Shown here: positions 7,591 through 16,600 of the stretch, piece after piece
How positions within the stretch are numbered: position 1 is the stretch's first letter
Layout: every line of letters starts with the position of its first letter
Origin: a virus
Reading direction: 5' to 3' (one strand)
Length of the DNA stretch: 64,000 nucleotides
IMG/VR virus record: IMGVR_UViG_3300043774_001004
Coordinates: 25,842-89,841 of that record
Made by a program: the position numbers and the translations under genes
Notes under the pieces: model-generated
The model's input: only the letters and a program-made list of their open reading frames with translations
Told to the model about the DNA's origin: nothing
The model's database searches: none

Positions 7591-8089
7591 GTTCTTTGTT
7601 ACCAGTGATACTTTTTTCGGAAGGGTCAATAAAGCCGCTGAAAGGGGCTTTGCAACCGTTGAGGAAATGGATGAGGCCCTTGTCGAAAACTGGAACGCAA
7701 AAGTCGGCAAGGACGATGTTGTCGTACATCTGGGTAATTTTGCATGGACGCCAAATCATGTTGAGGAAATACTAGAAAGACTAAATGGCACCATAATCTT
7801 CTTGCTCGGCGACAGAGATCAGGCTCTCGCAAAAGTTGCTGAAGTTAACGAAGATATAAAATTACAGCAAGAGCAAATCCTAACACATGATAATGTCATA
7901 CTGTCTCACTGGCCACTTGAAATATGGCCAGGCAAAGATAAAGACTTCTATCACTTTCATGGCCACGCTGAACCTGGATTAAGAACAGATATCAAATTGA
8001 TGAAAAGGGTTAACGCATGCTGTGACCATTGGTCTTTAGCGCCGATAGAAATAAAAGACACTATTGATCTTCTAAGTGATTTTATGTAA
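7571..8089 (+). CDS. Calcineurin-like phosphoesterase with degenerate metal site
   Basis: The fold signature of small metallophosphoesterases is visible: SD at 12-13, HLGNFAW (53-59), LLGDRDQ (79-84), LSHWP (111-115) and HFHGH (128-132). Several canonical ligands are changed: DxH is D13-T-F15, the GD motif is GN56, GNHD is GDRD, and the final GHxH is GHAE. This suggests loss or alteration of dinuclear metal chemistry. I place the start at ATG 7571 (20-base overlap with the previous gene); an upstream ATG at 7514 would overlap by 77 bases. It lies at the end of the base-modification-like run. An intact family member occurs at 52316. Confidence 0.72.
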   Translation: MKKQESKFFVTSDTFFGRVNKAAERGFATVEEMDEALVENWNAKVGKDDVVVHLGNFAWTPNHVEEILERLNGTIIFLLGDRDQALAKVAEVNEDIKLQQEQILTHDNVILSHWPLEIWPGKDKDFYHFHGHAEPGLRTDIKLMKRVNACCDHWSLAPIEIKDTIDLLSDFM

Positions 8090-8129
8090 AGTTTTCAGCA
8101 AAAGACTATATGTTTATGTTTTTTGTTGT

Positions 8130-8138
8130 TATATTTAC
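8130..8138 (+). promoter_or_regulatory. Candidate host-type promoter (TATATTTAC) for sigma gene
   Basis: TATATTTAC resembles the Bacteroidota -7 element TAnnTTTG and sits 16 bases before the sigma-factor ATG at 8155, with T-rich sequence upstream. The identical nonamer occurs at 43243 and 52304, each time just before a gene start. It may be an early promoter read by host polymerase. Confidence 0.5.
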
Positions 8139-8154
8139 ACTATACATAAAATAT

Positions 8155-8790
8155 ATGACAGAAACTACAAAAAATCTGATGCTTGACTTTCAAGCAACTA
8201 AAACCCACTCATCATTTACTAAACTTTATAAGAAGCTTGCGCCAAGCCTTAAAAACTACATCAGAGGTATTGTAAAAGACCAAGATGTAACTGAAGATCT
8301 TCTGGCTAATACGTTTGCCAAAATCTATACCAAGATCGACCAATATGACCCACAATGGCAAGCTTCTACTTGGTCATATACTATCGCCCATCGTGAATGC
8401 CTACGTTGGATTAAAAAAGAAAGAAATACCCGAGTTTCGCTTTCATACTTTAATGAAAACGGCTCAGATGTAGTTTCAGATGATGATGTTGTATCAATCA
8501 GCAACAGCAATAATAGTAAAATTGAAGTTGAAAATTACAAAACTGAAGATCAATGGCTTGATGAAGATCGTCAGTTAAACGAACAGTTTGATTTTGCAAT
8601 TGAGTCAATACAAAATCTGAAACCAATGTATCGTGAAATCCTGACAGACAACCTGATCAAAGGCATGAAGTATCGTGAAATTGCCGATAAACATAAATTA
8701 CCTTTGCAGACTATTAAAAACCGCATTCGCCGTGCCAAGCAACTGGTAGCTGAAAGCTTAACAGGTGAATTTGGTGAAATCGATATATAA
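8155..8790 (+). CDS. RNA polymerase sigma factor, ECF-like
   Basis: A phage sigma-70-family factor with regions 2 and 4 only, 211 residues. Region 2 is seen in the N-terminal third (LLANTFAKIYTKID, then WQASTWSYTIAHRECLRWIK), and region 4 near the C-terminus is an HTH (MKYREIADKHKLPLQTIKNRIRRAKQLV). An acidic, serine- and asparagine-rich linker joins them. The longer frame from 8110 begins with a hydrophobic stretch that overlaps the promoter-like TATATTTAC, so ATG 8155 is preferred. It probably redirects host polymerase to phage promoters, by analogy with T4 gp55; the TATATA boxes in this window are candidate targets. Confidence 0.85.
   Translation: MTETTKNLMLDFQATKTHSSFTKLYKKLAPSLKNYIRGIVKDQDVTEDLLANTFAKIYTKIDQYDPQWQASTWSYTIAHRECLRWIKKERNTRVSLSYFNENGSDVVSDDDVVSISNSNNSKIEVENYKTEDQWLDEDRQLNEQFDFAIESIQNLKPMYREILTDNLIKGMKYREIADKHKLPLQTIKNRIRRAKQLVAESLTGEFGEIDI
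8784..8790 (+). promoter_or_regulatory. Candidate TATATA-type promoter
   Basis: TATATAA overlaps the end of the sigma gene and lies 19 bases before the next ATG. It matches the recurrent motif found before the tmRNA and several leader-tagged genes. Confidence 0.4.
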
Positions 8791-8809
8791 AATGTAAAAA
8801 ATCAAACCC

Positions 8810-9172
8810 ATGAAAAACTTTGGAGAATTTGTAAACGAGTCAAAAAAGAATCATAAGGCCAAATCAGTGAACGAGGCTAAGAAAGCTGATATCGAAAACA
8901 GCGTTGCCGATCTTTATGCTTTTGCAGGACCGAAGACTAAGTATGATGAAAGAATGGTTGAAAGATATGGCCAAGAAGTAGTTGATAAAGCTATAGAAAT
9001 GGCTCCAGCAATTATTGCATACCAGAAGAAGATAAAGGAAATGACCAAAGAGGTTAGCAAAAGCCCAGAGGGTAAAATGTTAATGAAAGTAATTTCTAAT
9101 GCTAAAGGGTATGGAGGTGAGCACTACACCGGCGTTACAGTCGGCGAATTATTTAATGTTTACTCAAGATAA
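8810..9172 (+). CDS. Leader-tagged virion-type protein
   Basis: This 120-residue protein starts MKNFGEFVNES, then carries a second similar site in KSVNEAKK (residues 18-25). The pattern of an aromatic-rich leader ending in a x-N-E site recurs on about twenty proteins in the window and resembles T4 internal-protein capsid-targeting sequences, which the prohead protease cuts after Glu. The body (about residues 25-120) is a charged helical domain of unknown function with a conserved-looking tail GVTVGELFNVYS. Packaging in the virion is inference. Confidence 0.65.
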   Translation: MKNFGEFVNESKKNHKAKSVNEAKKADIENSVADLYAFAGPKTKYDERMVERYGQEVVDKAIEMAPAIIAYQKKIKEMTKEVSKSPEGKMLMKVISNAKGYGGEHYTGVTVGELFNVYSR

Positions 9173-9191
9173 TAAAAATCAATAAAAGACA

Positions 9192-9509
9192 ATGATTAAG
9201 AAATTTGCAGAAAGAAACAATGTTGTAAATGAGGCTAAAATGCCAACTGTTTCTAAGGAACCCATATTCGAAAACAAAGTCATATCAGAAGAGGATGCTG
9301 CAAAGCAAGCTATACTGGATTCTTTGAAGGAGCTTCAAGATGAGTTTTCAGGTCATGTTGATGACGTTCTTGCCTATCTTGAAAGCACTATAGAGGACTA
9401 TGAAGAATATCTCAGCAAAGAGACATATAAACACGTAGATGACTTATTTACACATATTTCAGAAGCGCAAGTTTCCTTAGTCAAAGCAATTATTTCACTA
9501 AGAAAATAA
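9192..9509 (+). CDS. Leader-tagged acidic helical protein
   Basis: This 105-residue protein starts MIKKFAERNNVVNEAK, a variant of the leader with VVNE as the presumed cleavage site at residues 11-14. The rest is acidic and helical (LKELQDEFSGHVDDVLAYLE and following), possibly coiled coil. No enzyme motif is seen. A strong terminator follows, so it ends the unit that begins at 8810. Confidence 0.6.
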   Translation: MIKKFAERNNVVNEAKMPTVSKEPIFENKVISEEDAAKQAILDSLKELQDEFSGHVDDVLAYLESTIEDYEEYLSKETYKHVDDLFTHISEAQVSLVKAIISLRK

Positions 9510-9518
9510 AACTATATC

Positions 9519-9545
9519 AGGCCGGTTTAATTACCGGCCTTTTTA
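9519..9545 (+). terminator. Rho-independent terminator
   Basis: GGCCGGT (9520-9526) pairs perfectly with ACCGGCC (9533-9539) around a 6-base loop and is followed by TTTTT, just downstream of the stop at 9509. Confidence 0.9.
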
Positions 9546-9588
9546 TGTCTAAACTTTACTAAAGTATAACGTATAAAAAAGAAAGAAC

Positions 9589-10038
9589 ATGTACTTAATA
9601 GATCTTTGGAACGATATTACAATTTGGTATAAGTATGCCAAGGTTACCAAGAGTAATCGAAAAAAGCTCGAAGAGAAAAAACTCAGAGTCGATTGGGCAG
9701 GTAGAATATACACTGTAGTCAATGTACCAGATGAGCTTAAAAATTATCCAAATATCGAGATGTGGGTTATGCAACAACTTGGCCCATATAATGATGTTCT
9801 TTTAGAACTCGGTATAGCAGACTATTCATTTCCTGAAGTTCAAAGAATTGAAGAGCCTGGTGTCGATGCCTATCTTGTTGTTATGTACCCTGAACTTAAT
9901 AGCATAAGCTTCTGGCGTATCATACTTGAGATTGCAAAATGGGCCGGAATTGTGATTGCAATTAAAATAGGTTACAGCATCTGTATAGAAAATAATGTTT
10001 TTACTAATATAGGAAATTTCTTCTCTAAATATGTCTGA
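9589..10038 (+). CDS. Hypothetical membrane-anchored protein
   Basis: This 149-residue protein has a soluble N-terminal part (about 1-105) and one hydrophobic helix near residues 108-133 followed by a short tail. I do not recognise the soluble part; it includes a Trp/Pro-rich segment around 60-80. The gene starts about 43 bases after a terminator, behind GTATAACGTATAAAAAAG, a possible promoter resembling AACGTTATAAAAAAC before the guanylate kinase gene. It overlaps the nuclease gene by 8 bases. Confidence 0.6.
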   Translation: MYLIDLWNDITIWYKYAKVTKSNRKKLEEKKLRVDWAGRIYTVVNVPDELKNYPNIEMWVMQQLGPYNDVLLELGIADYSFPEVQRIEEPGVDAYLVVMYPELNSISFWRIILEIAKWAGIVIAIKIGYSICIENNVFTNIGNFFSKYV

Positions 10039-10795
10039 TTATAATATAAAGCGAGTAAACCTATTAGGTAAAAGATTCTATGATGTCGAAGGTTGTGGTG
10101 TATTTCCAAGTGTAACGACAGTTTTGTCTTCTACTGGAGATAAATCTGGTCTTGAAAGATGGAGAAAGCGTGTCGGTGAAGATGAGGCCAAAAGAATAGG
10201 CGAAGAGGCAACCAGTAGGGGTACAGTGATGCATAAACACCTAGAGCTTTATCTAGGTGAAGATCTGACCAAAGATAAAACTGAACTTCTTGCTCTATCT
10301 AGCGAAAAAGCCAAGACAGACGATGAGATAAATCAGTTTAACGACAAGGCAAAAGATCTCGGTGAAGACCTGTTCATGAAGTTCTATAACCATGATGACT
10401 TTTTTCCTAGAGTACAAGAGACTATATTCCAAGAAAGGTTCTTATGGTTTAATCAAGGCGAATTTGGATATGCAGGAACTGTAGATAATTTTAGTCTCCT
10501 GAAATGTGGCAATAGAAAAGTGATTGACTTTAAAACAGCCAAGAAACCCAAGGATGAAGACTGGATAATGGACTATAAGTTACAGGTTTCGGCATATGCT
10601 ATTGCGATCTGGCAGAGAACTGGTATCAAGCCAGATGGTGGCGAAATCTGGATCGCTAATGAACTGACACCTGATCCTCAGCGTTTTGTTTTAGACTTTG
10701 ATGAAATTAGATTTTTCTTTAGTCTTTTCAAAGACAGATTAAAAAGATTTAACGAAATAAAGAAAAATGCAGAATTGCGCGGGGTCAATATATAA
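10031..10795 (+). CDS. PD-(D/E)XK superfamily nuclease
   Basis: A RecB/Cas4-like restriction-fold nuclease, 254 residues. The motifs are H68 in TVMHKHLELYL, D152 in YAGTVDNFSLL, the core D166-F-K168 in KVIDFKTAKK, and a following helix with Q185 (LQVSAYAIAIW), in the standard order. Such phage proteins act as DNA exonucleases in recombination, replication or host DNA degradation. No iron-sulfur cysteine cluster of the Cas4 type is visible. It follows a membrane protein gene with an 8-base overlap. Confidence 0.85.
   Translation: MSDYNIKRVNLLGKRFYDVEGCGVFPSVTTVLSSTGDKSGLERWRKRVGEDEAKRIGEEATSRGTVMHKHLELYLGEDLTKDKTELLALSSEKAKTDDEINQFNDKAKDLGEDLFMKFYNHDDFFPRVQETIFQERFLWFNQGEFGYAGTVDNFSLLKCGNRKVIDFKTAKKPKDEDWIMDYKLQVSAYAIAIWQRTGIKPDGGEIWIANELTPDPQRFVLDFDEIRFFFSLFKDRLKRFNEIKKNAELRGVNI
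10788..10794 (+). promoter_or_regulatory. Candidate late-type promoter
   Basis: The sequence AATATATAAATAAAA (10786-10800) contains TATATAA and an exact T4 late-promoter core TATAAATA at 10790-10797. It overlaps the nuclease stop codon and lies 21 bases before the leader-tagged gene at 10816. Confidence 0.5.
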
Positions 10796-10815
10796 ATAAA
10801 ATCAATATAGGACAG

Positions 10816-11031
10816 ATGGCAATCAAAAAATTTACACAGTTCATAGCTGAAAAACAAACAGATAAAGAGCTGAAGAAAAAAGCCGAAGAAGATCTGGGTC
10901 AAGTTGTTGATAAGTGCCCAAGATGTGGTGCATCCTTTCATGATTGTATCTGCCCGGAAATTGATTACTATAGTACTGTAAACATATACAGAACGCCTAA
11001 AGGCGAAGTTAAAAACGGAAAAAGCAAATAA
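10816..11031 (+). CDS. Leader-tagged zinc-ribbon protein
   Basis: This 71-residue protein starts MAIKKFTQFIAEK, very like the T4 internal-protein leader MKTYQEFIAEA, with FIAE as the likely cleavage site. A basic helical stretch follows, then CPRCGASFHDCIC, giving two Cys pairs suitable for one zinc ion, then a basic C-terminus. A nucleic-acid-binding virion cargo role is plausible but unproven. Confidence 0.65.
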   Translation: MAIKKFTQFIAEKQTDKELKKKAEEDLGQVVDKCPRCGASFHDCICPEIDYYSTVNIYRTPKGEVKNGKSK

Positions 11032-11033
11032 CA

Positions 11034-11312
11034 ATGATAAACACTCTTAAACAATGGTACTGGGCAATTACACTCGTATTTTGTGCCCTTTTATTTCTAG
11101 GTCAATGTAGCACAAGCAGAAAGATTGCTACACTTAAAAAAGAAAATGATGCACTTCAGGCTAAAGTTGATAGCCTACAGGCACCTTTAACCGAAAAGGA
11201 AACAAAGGATCTGGTACAAAACATCATGTTCGATTTTCTTATTTTTGAAGATGATCTTGATAAATCAAAAACAAGTCTCACTGATATAAAAACTAAAATC
11301 GAAAGAGACTAA
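11034..11312 (+). CDS. Small membrane or lipoprotein with coiled coil, spanin-like
   Basis: This 92-residue protein has an N-terminal hydrophobic helix (about 8-23) ending FLGQCSTSRK, which could be a lipobox with a non-standard -1 residue or simply a membrane anchor. A coiled-coil heptad region follows (KIATLKKENDALQAKVDSL). The gene directly precedes, with a one-base overlap, a larger membrane-anchored coiled-coil protein. Together they resemble a two-part spanin arrangement, but no lysis gene is adjacent, so this is inference. Confidence 0.5.
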   Translation: MINTLKQWYWAITLVFCALLFLGQCSTSRKIATLKKENDALQAKVDSLQAPLTEKETKDLVQNIMFDFLIFEDDLDKSKTSLTDIKTKIERD

Positions 11313-12226
11313 TGTTTACACCCTTGACTATGATACCCTTTGTTGGAAGCTGGATTAAAAACCCATTTAGTAAAAATAACATAACAGGAACACTTGCAAT
11401 AGCTTTAGGCATTTTCATACTTCTGAATATGAAAAGCTGTAAAAAGAATGCCGAGCTAAAAGCTGAAATGGAGTTCCAAAAAAATGTTGCAACCAATAAT
11501 TACGACGCATTAAATGGCGAAGTTAAAACACTTAAGACCAAGAATGGCGAATTAGAGTATTCAAAGACAATACTTTATACAGACATGGAAGGTCTTAAGA
11601 ACCTGAATAGTAACTTATATGAAGAGTTAAAAAAGGAGAAAGGCAAAGTTAAAGTCATAACAGATGTCGAAACTGTAATTGAGTATGTGCCAGTAACTAT
11701 ACCAAATACTGTTACATCTTTTGGCTCAGGTAAATATGGCTTATCATTTACTTCAACCTATAGAGATTCTGGTCTTTACTCTCAAATAGAAGGTATCAGT
11801 AAGTTCAATATTAAAGATAACGTTGTTTCTCCTGATTCTACTTCAATAACTAAGAACTCTCTTAAGATAGATGTAATTTATGGTATGAGAGAGATCGATG
11901 ATAAAATTGAAGTATTTGCCAGAAGTGCATCACCACTGGTAAGTTTCAATGAAATACAGGGCGCTTATATCATGAATAAAGGTAACACTCTTTTACCGGA
12001 TGATAAGCCTGTTTCAAAACCAATTAAGTGGTTGTTAGGACCGCAGATTGGTTATAACTATAACTGGCCTGCTGAAAGGTCTAATGTACAAATACTTGCA
12101 AATCTACAAAGAAGAGCGGGTAAATTTACTCTAGGCTTCCAAACAGGTATAGTAAGAGGCATAGAAAGCCAGCAAACGGATTTGAGATTAGGTCTCAGAT
12201 TCCAATATAATTTATTTCAATGGTAA
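11312..12226 (+). CDS. Membrane-anchored coiled-coil protein with beta C-terminus
   Basis: This 304-residue protein has a transmembrane helix at about 24-40, a periplasmic coiled coil at about 45-110, then a beta-rich domain. Its end (LRLGLRFQYNLFQW) alternates hydrophobics and finishes with an aromatic residue like an outer-membrane beta-signal. This layout would bridge inner and outer membranes, as unimolecular spanins or phage envelope proteins do. It overlaps the next gene by 7 bases. I do not know a named family; outer-membrane insertion is inferred only from the terminal pattern. Confidence 0.55.
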   Translation: MFTPLTMIPFVGSWIKNPFSKNNITGTLAIALGIFILLNMKSCKKNAELKAEMEFQKNVATNNYDALNGEVKTLKTKNGELEYSKTILYTDMEGLKNLNSNLYEELKKEKGKVKVITDVETVIEYVPVTIPNTVTSFGSGKYGLSFTSTYRDSGLYSQIEGISKFNIKDNVVSPDSTSITKNSLKIDVIYGMREIDDKIEVFARSASPLVSFNEIQGAYIMNKGNTLLPDDKPVSKPIKWLLGPQIGYNYNWPAERSNVQILANLQRRAGKFTLGFQTGIVRGIESQQTDLRLGLRFQYNLFQW

Positions 12227-12426
12227 AACTTCTTTCATTCAAAGATTTTGTAGCAGAAGCAACTATAGGTGGTCAAATGTCACCAAACATTAGCTTTGCT
12301 CCAAATCTTGCTTTTGCCCCAATGGCTGAAAATCCTCAGCCAGACCCAGGTGAACAAGATCATTTGAATATGCGAAACAGGATGAAGAAGAAAACCCCAA
12401 AAAAGAAGAAAAATGAAGAAGGATAA
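12220..12426 (+). CDS. Leader-tagged basic small protein
   Basis: This 68-residue protein starts MVKLLSFKDFVAEA with FVAE as presumed cleavage site, followed by a Pro/Asn-rich middle and a highly basic tail (MKKKTPKKKKNEEG). A basic processed peptide inside the capsid would suit DNA condensation. It overlaps its neighbours by 7 and 14 bases. Confidence 0.6.
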   Translation: MVKLLSFKDFVAEATIGGQMSPNISFAPNLAFAPMAENPQPDPGEQDHLNMRNRMKKKTPKKKKNEEG

Positions 12427-13099
12427 CGTAATAAAATACGGTATAATATCAGTATTTATCAGTCTATATCTGATCGTGTCGACGATCTCTATGATACACT
12501 CGATCGATTTCTTCGGTCTGTCTAATAGTAAAAGTATGGCATTAGCATTGGCTACTGCTTTTGAAATTGGACAAGTTGCTGCACTCTGTGGTATACTTAT
12601 TTTAGATAAAACAAACAGATTTGTAATCTGGTCACTTTTCTTGCTGTTGACGTCAATGCAGATCATGAGTAATGTTTATTTCTCATATAAATATCTGGGT
12701 GACTATTCAACATGGGCTGAACTGTTTGGCCTAGGCGAAGAAGAGCCTATATTCCAAAAGAGAATGTTGGCAATTATTTCAGGCGGTATATTACCAATAG
12801 TTGCTCTAGGTTTTATCAAATCTCTTGTTGATTATTTAAGACCTGCAGGTGAAGAGGAAGTAAAAGTAGATGCAGAGCCAAGAGAAGACAAAGTAGTTAC
12901 AATTACTGAAACTGAAGAAGAGCCTGAGATCCTAAGTGACAAATTTGATTCGACTATAAATATATCAGATGAGCTTGCTCCTGTTAAAGACGAGACTGTG
13001 AAAGAAGTCATGACTAGGAAAGTTGAAATGCCTAGAACACCTGGCCAATATAGAGATCCTATAACAGGCGGTGGAGCTATAAAAAACAAGGGAAAATAA
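12413..13099 (+). CDS. Polytopic membrane protein with acidic cytoplasmic tail
   Basis: This 228-residue protein has four predicted membrane helices (about 8-30, 42-63, 68-90 and 117-140). A hydrophilic, acidic tail of about 85 residues follows (runs of E/D, then a basic Pro/Gly end). No transporter or enzyme motif is recognisable. It lies between a leader-tagged gene and virion-type genes. It could modify the host membrane during infection; function unknown. Confidence 0.6.
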   Translation: MKKDNVIKYGIISVFISLYLIVSTISMIHSIDFFGLSNSKSMALALATAFEIGQVAALCGILILDKTNRFVIWSLFLLLTSMQIMSNVYFSYKYLGDYSTWAELFGLGEEEPIFQKRMLAIISGGILPIVALGFIKSLVDYLRPAGEEEVKVDAEPREDKVVTITETEEEPEILSDKFDSTINISDELAPVKDETVKEVMTRKVEMPRTPGQYRDPITGGGAIKNKGK

Positions 13100-13108
13100 T
13101 AAGAATGA

Positions 13109-13618
13109 ATGGCAATATGTAATGCTATTTCAGAATGTGGTTCAATATATGCTTCAGTTGAATGTTTAGCTGCAGTAGTACAGGGTGAGAGCTACCACTA
13201 TGAAATTCAACTCACTAATGCTGACGGTACCCCGTTAGATTTAACACTTTACGATGCTATCGTAATGAAATTATATGGTGAAGCCGTAGACATTACTTAT
13301 GAGAGTCTTTATTATGGTTACTGGGGATGGCCATTTCCTTTGAATAGCGAAATTCAGAATGAGCTTTATGTCTTACAAACAACTGAAGTGCCTTCAGGCA
13401 CTACTGTGCCGATTATAGTTAATGAAGGCATGATAGCATTTGATCTAGACTATGAGCTGACCAGATATTTCAATACTGGTAAATTATACGCAGAAATTAA
13501 ACTTAAACAACAAAATTCAGGCACTGGAGGATTCCTTGAGCAGCCTGTTTATACAACAATAACTTGCTTAAAAATAGGAAATGTGAAAGGTTCTAAAACC
13601 AGAGATTTCTTCTTCTAA
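13109..13618 (+). CDS. Probable virion protein upstream of fibre
   Basis: This 169-residue protein contains a beta-sandwich-like segment (about 24-60: YHYEIQLTNADGTPLDLTL) resembling N-terminal domains of phage baseplate or fibre-attachment proteins, in which a polymer-like strand carries short loops. It is immediately upstream of the giant fibre gene (15 bases). It may dock the fibre to the particle. No catalytic motif is seen; the assignment rests on fold impression and position. Confidence 0.5.
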   Translation: MAICNAISECGSIYASVECLAAVVQGESYHYEIQLTNADGTPLDLTLYDAIVMKLYGEAVDITYESLYYGYWGWPFPLNSEIQNELYVLQTTEVPSGTTVPIIVNEGMIAFDLDYELTRYFNTGKLYAEIKLKQQNSGTGGFLEQPVYTTITCLKIGNVKGSKTRDFFF

Positions 13619-13633
13619 ACAAAGAGACTAGGA

Positions 13634-16600
13634 ATGCCGATACCTTTAAATGAGCCACCACAGAGGATAACGAATGAACCGCCTACAGGGGTCATTAAGT
13701 TAACCAGAGAGCTTCAATTACTGAAGCCTGTGCTCACGTCTGATGGTGTCTTTACTGATAGAATTACTCTTAACAATACATTTCTTGTTCTTGACTGGAA
13801 TAACTGGCCTGAACTTGAATACGACGTCGTCGATGATCTTTATCAAATTAGAATAGGGGCATCAGGCACTAGTGGTACTGGTGGAATAGGAGCAGCTATC
13901 ACAATTTTAGACGAGGGTAATCCTGTTACAACTAATGTCAGCTCAATCAATTTTGTAGGTGATATAATTACAGCACAGTCCCTAGATCCTCTCGATCCAA
14001 CTGCAGTTACTGTAACTGTTACTACTCCTGCCCAAACCGAATTTTATTCATGTTCACCATGGCAGATTTTAAGTACAAACAATACTCCGGCACTTCTTTC
14101 TACAAATAACGGCCGTGCAAATCTTAACGATAATACACCGCAATTTGTCAACACTCTATATTTACATGTAGATGACTTTAACGGTACAGATCAGGCTACA
14201 TGGATAGATTCATGGCAGGACAGTGGAGCATATGGCTATATTAGTTTAACTGGTATTACAACTGGCGCATACCTAAATGGTTATGTCACTGGTACTTTCC
14301 CAGGCACTAACACAAGAGAGATATACATAAATGTACTTTCTTATAGTTCAACTGATTTTATAAATGGTGAAAAACTAGTTGTTTGTTTTACACAAAACGG
14401 TGCAAATGGTACATCTGGTTCAAGTGGTACATCAGGAACTAGCGGAGCAACATACGGCACCAGTGGCTCATCTGGTACTAGAGGCACTAGTGGTACCAGC
14501 GGTAAAGGTACATCTGGCTCATCAGGTTCATCTGGCTCATCGGGTTCAAGTGGTACTATAGGTACTTCAGGTACGTCTGGTACTACATTTGGATCTAGTG
14601 GTTTAGACGGTACAGCAGGTACAAGCGGTACTACTGGTATAGATGGTTCAAGCGGTACATCTGGTCAAAATGGTACCAGCGGATCATCCGGATCCTCAGG
14701 TTCATCAGGAACCAGCGGTGTTACAGGTTCATCAGGAACCAGCGGTGTTACAGGTTCATCAGGAACCAGCGGTGTTAATGGAACAAGTGGTATAGACGGT
14801 TCTAGTGGAACCAGTGGAGCTAATGGCACTAGAGGTACAAGTGGTACAAGTGGCAATACAGGTTCTAGTGGAACTAGTGGAGCTAATGGCACTAGAGGTA
14901 CAAGCGGTTTATCAGGAACGAGCGGTAATGATGGTTTAAATGGTTTACCGGGTACTTCAGGAACAAGTGGTTCAAGTGGCACTAGAGGGACATCTGGATT
15001 ATCAGGTTCAAATGGAACCAGTGGTGTAACAGGTTCGTCAGGAACAAGTGGTGTTAATGGTTCTTCAGGAACAAGTGGTGCCAATGGCACAAGTGGTTCA
15101 AGCGGCACTAGAGGAACATCTGGATCTTCAGGTTCATCGGGAACAAGTGGTGTAACAGGTTCATCAGGAACCAGTGGTGCCAATGGCTCATCAGGAACCA
15201 GTGGTGCCAATGGCTCATCAGGAACCAGTGGTGCCAATGGCACTAGAGGCTCATCTGGATCTTCAGGTTCATCAGGAACAAGTGGTAATACAGGTTCATC
15301 AGGAACAAGCGGTAATAATGGCTCAAATGGTACTAGAGGTTCAAGTGGCTCAAGCGGTACTAGTGGTGTAGGTACAAGTGGTACTTCAGGTAATAATGGC
15401 TCAAATGGTACTAGAGGCTCATCTGGCTCAAGTGGTACATCAGGTCCTGCAGGTTCTTCAGGTACAAGCGGTGCTGATGGTAATAATGGCTCAAATGGTA
15501 CTAGAGGTTCAAGTGGCTCAAGCGGTACTAGTGGTGTAGGTACAAGTGGTACTTCAGGTAATAATGGCTCAAATGGTACTAGAGGCTCATCTGGGTCAAG
15601 TGGTACATCAGGTCCTGCAGGTTCAAGCGGTACAAGCGGTGCTGATGGTAATAATGGCTCAAATGGTACTAGAGGTTCAAGTGGCTCAAGCGGTACTTCA
15701 GGTAATGATGGTTTAAATGGTACATCTGGTAGTAGCGGTTCGTCTGGAACTAGAGGTTCTTCAGGTACATCTGGTAGTAGCGGTTCGTCTGGCTCATCTG
15801 GCTCATCTGGCTCATCTGGTTCTTCAGGCACTTCAGGTACTAGAGGTACTTCAGGTACATCTGGACAAGACGGAGCAGCTGCACCGGGTTGCTATGAGTA
15901 TTTCTTAAAACTTAACGGTGCCACTGGAGGAAGCCCTTCAGCTCTGACTCCAGGTGAGGCATATCAAAACGTAGCAGCTGCTGCATCCATTACGGAATTT
16001 GCTATATACGAAATTGATGCTAACTCTCTAGATATTTCTTCTTTTCTAAATACTATAACAGCAGGTTGTACAATTACAGTAACTGGTCAGACAAGTGGAG
16101 CAACTCTTACTGCAACCATTGGTTCAGTAAACATCATATCAGGTACAATATATCGTTTTACAGGTTTAACTGTTATTGCATCTAGTGGTACTTTTATAAC
16201 AGCGAATGTCGGTACAGAATTAGCATGGGTTTGTTTCTCATGTGCCGGTACAAGCGGTAATAGCGGTACTTCAGGTACAAGTGCTGTAGGTACTTCGGGC
16301 ACATCAGGAGCTAATGGTCTTTCTTTAGTTACTACAACGACTGGAGGAGGTGTAGTAGAAGTTAGCCCAGGTTGTTTTCAAAATACGGGTGCTGCAGGTT
16401 TTGGTAACTATGTCTATAGCGACCAGGCCTACACAAATGCATATATTTCAGTTACTATATCAAATACTGGAGTATATGCAACAGGCTTAAGTACTAATCA
16501 AATACCCGTAGTTACATCACCTCCAGTAGCAGGTAATTATGACTATTGGATCTTCTTTGGTGCTGGAGGTACTGGTACAGCTTATGGCCCAGGTGGTGTT

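Noticed and set aside
14699-15699. Regular short repeats that might suggest a CRISPR array
   Set aside because: The repeats are contiguous coding triplets (27 or 168 bases) without unique spacers.
14665-15831. 388-codon minus-strand open frame rich in Pro, Glu and Asp repeats
   Set aside because: It is the exact antisense of the collagen-like repeat; the repeated GGT/TCA codons leave the opposite strand free of stops. The plus-strand protein has globular domains and a normal start.
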